In this document: positions 63,068 to 64,000 of the stretch, piece after piece
How positions within the stretch are numbered: position 1 is the stretch's first letter
How the letters are laid out: each line of letters starts with the position of its first letter
Assembly (NCBI GenBank): GCA_902363515.1
Contig: CABJAN010000018.1
Coordinates: forward strand, 1-64,000
Direction of reading: 5' to 3'
Origin: Bacillota bacterium
GTDB lineage: Bacteria; Bacillota; Clostridia; Lachnospirales; Lachnospiraceae
Length of the DNA: 64,000 nt
Translations under genes and position numbers: made by a program
The notes under the pieces: model-generated
The model's input: the letters and a program-made list of their open reading frames with translations, nothing else
Told to the model about the DNA's origin: nothing
The model's database searches: none

Positions 63068-63128
63068 TTACCTATTGACATAGTAGGTAATTGGCGTTAT
63101 ATTAATACCTATCAAATAAGTAGGTATT
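63066..63128. promoter_or_regulatory. Promoter of metY with two Rrf2/CymR-like palindromes
   Basis: Two palindromes share the TACCTA-N9-TAGGTA core: AATTACCTA/TAGGTAATT at 63066-63092 and AATACCTA/TAGGTATT at 63104-63128, centres 37 bp apart. The promoter lies across the first: TTGACA (63075-63080) and TATATT (63098-63103), 17 bp apart. One palindrome covers the -35, the other starts just after the -10, a strong repression layout. A cysteine/sulfur regulator of the Rrf2 family is the likely ligand. Confidence 0.65.
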
Positions 63129-63145
63129 AGAAAGGAGTATTGTTT

Positions 63146-64000
63146 ATGGGAAATTTAAGATTTGAAACATTACAGCTTCATGTAGGTCAGGAAAGTCCAG
63201 ATATAGCCACAGACGCACGGGCGGTTCCAATTTATGCCACCACCTCTTATGTATTTCATGATTCTGCCCATGCGGCAGCACGTTTTAATCTTACGGATGC
63301 AGGAAATATTTACGGAAGGCTGACCAATTCCACCCAGGAGGTACTTGAAAAACGAGTAGCCGCCCTGGAGGGTGGTACAGCGGCTTTGGCTCTTGCCTCC
63401 GGTGCAGCAGCTATCAGTTATACCCTAGAGGCATTGGGGCAAAACGGTGGTCACTTTGTTGTGCAGAAGACCATTTACGGAGGCAGTTACAATCTGCTGG
63501 CACATACGCTTCCCAATTTTGGAATTACCGCAAGCTTTGTAAATATCCATGATTTAGAAGAAGTGGAAGCAGCCATTCAAGAGCAGACAAGAGCCATCTA
63601 TGTTGAAACCCTTGGAAATCCCAACAGCGATATTCCGGATCTGGATGCACTGGCTGAGCTTGCTCATAAGCATGGACTGCCCCTGGTGGTGGATAATACC
63701 TTTGGAACACCTTATTTCATCCGTCCCATTGAGCATGGTGCAGATATTGTGGTACACTCTGCCACAAAATTCCTGGGAGGACATGGCACAACCCTTGGAG
63801 GAATCATTGTAGATTCCGGCAATTTTGACTGGAGTGCAGGTGGCAAATACCCGGCGATTGCAGAACCTAATCCAAGCTACCATGGAGTCTCCTTTGTAAA
63901 TGCAGCCAAAGATGCAGCCTTTGTTACCTATATCCGTGCTATTTTGCTCCGTGATATGGGTGCATCTATTTCTCCTTTTGCAGCATTTCTTCTCCTGCAG
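63146..64000 (+). CDS. metY: O-acetylhomoserine sulfhydrylase (partial, 3' end outside window)
   Basis: The first 285 residues of a Cys/Met-metabolism PLP enzyme. FETLQLHVGQESPD start, IYGRLTNSTQEVLEKRVAALEG, TIYGGSYNLLAHTL, VVDNTFGTPYF and PLP lysine in VVHSATKFLGGHGT. Full proteins are about 425-430 residues, so roughly a third is missing. It makes homocysteine or methionine precursors from O-acetylhomoserine and sulfide. AAAGGAG lies about 8 nt before ATG 63146. Confidence 0.92.
   Translation, partial: MGNLRFETLQLHVGQESPDIATDARAVPIYATTSYVFHDSAHAAARFNLTDAGNIYGRLTNSTQEVLEKRVAALEGGTAALALASGAAAISYTLEALGQNGGHFVVQKTIYGGSYNLLAHTLPNFGITASFVNIHDLEEVEAAIQEQTRAIYVETLGNPNSDIPDLDALAELAHKHGLPLVVDNTFGTPYFIRPIEHGADIVVHSATKFLGGHGTTLGGIIVDSGNFDWSAGGKYPAIAEPNPSYHGVSFVNAAKDAAFVTYIRAILLRDMGASISPFAAFLLLQ

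Overview
The window looks like chromosomal DNA of an anaerobic, low-to-mid G+C Firmicute of the Lachnospiraceae (Blautia/Ruminococcus-like). The evidence is the gene content: split archaeal-type glutamate synthase subunits with an ANTAR regulator, type III glutamine synthetase, DapL, DUF3793 next to a flavodoxin, and a VTC/DUF4956 operon. Promoters are close to consensus sigma-A sites, and TTG/GTG starts are used. The genus is an inference. I found no rRNA, tRNA, CRISPR array, insertion sequence or prophage.

Layout. 1-2.7 kb: a short ORF or remnant, a FliB-type lysine methylase relative, a cysteine-rich small protein, and a VapD-type endoribonuclease with an upstream partner. 2.7-6.5 kb: two HAD phosphatases, yaaA and a MATE exporter. 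6.6-9.3 kb: an OmpR-type two-component system and an unrecognised membrane protein. 9.4-16.3 kb: an iron block with feoA, feoB, a Fur-DtxR fusion regulator, a 26-residue membrane peptide, a DUF6110-like membrane protein, a P1B-type ATPase with an SCA motif, DUF3793 and flavodoxin. The middle of this block has the composition of a ferrosome (fez) locus. 16.5-23.6 kb: a PDZ-less HtrA protease, then an operon of VTC polymerase, DUF4956, a Cthe_2159-like lipoprotein, a GT2-GtrA glycosyltransferase, a phosphodiester glycosidase, a four-helix membrane protein and a small alarmone synthetase. 23.7-32.9 kb: an EamA transporter, a carB with no adjacent carA, an ABC exporter, a nucleoid-associated protein and an NSS transporter. 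33-38.4 kb: pyrH-frr-uppS-cdsA-dxr-rseP. 38.4-50.5 kb, minus strand: a complete trpEGDCFBA operon behind a tryptophan T-box, then a split glutamate-synthase-like operon ending in an ANTAR regulator. 50.6-64 kb, plus strand: glnN (GSIII), asnB, pyrG, purF, carA, carB, dapL, and the start of metY.

Three regulatory circuits can be read from the DNA. (1) A 16-bp site, rTTArnnnArACTAAy, covers the -10 of the feoA and DUF3793 promoters in the same register and also lies before feoB; the nearby Fur-DtxR fusion is the likely ligand. (2) A tandem TTAAG-N5-TTAAGG box sits 15 bp before the -10 of the two-component operon, the HtrA gene and the VTC operon, which suggests one regulon. (3) Transcripts of the glutamate-synthase-like operon and of the glnN operon start almost on top of terminator hairpins that begin with AAAGGC. 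Together with the ANTAR protein encoded in the first operon, this points to nitrogen control by antitermination.

From glnN to carB, a glutamine producer is followed by four glutamine-consuming amidotransferase systems (AsnB, PyrG, PurF, CarAB). The opposite-strand trp and glutamate-synthase operons also contain glutamine amidotransferase subunits, so about 23 kb is organised around glutamine.
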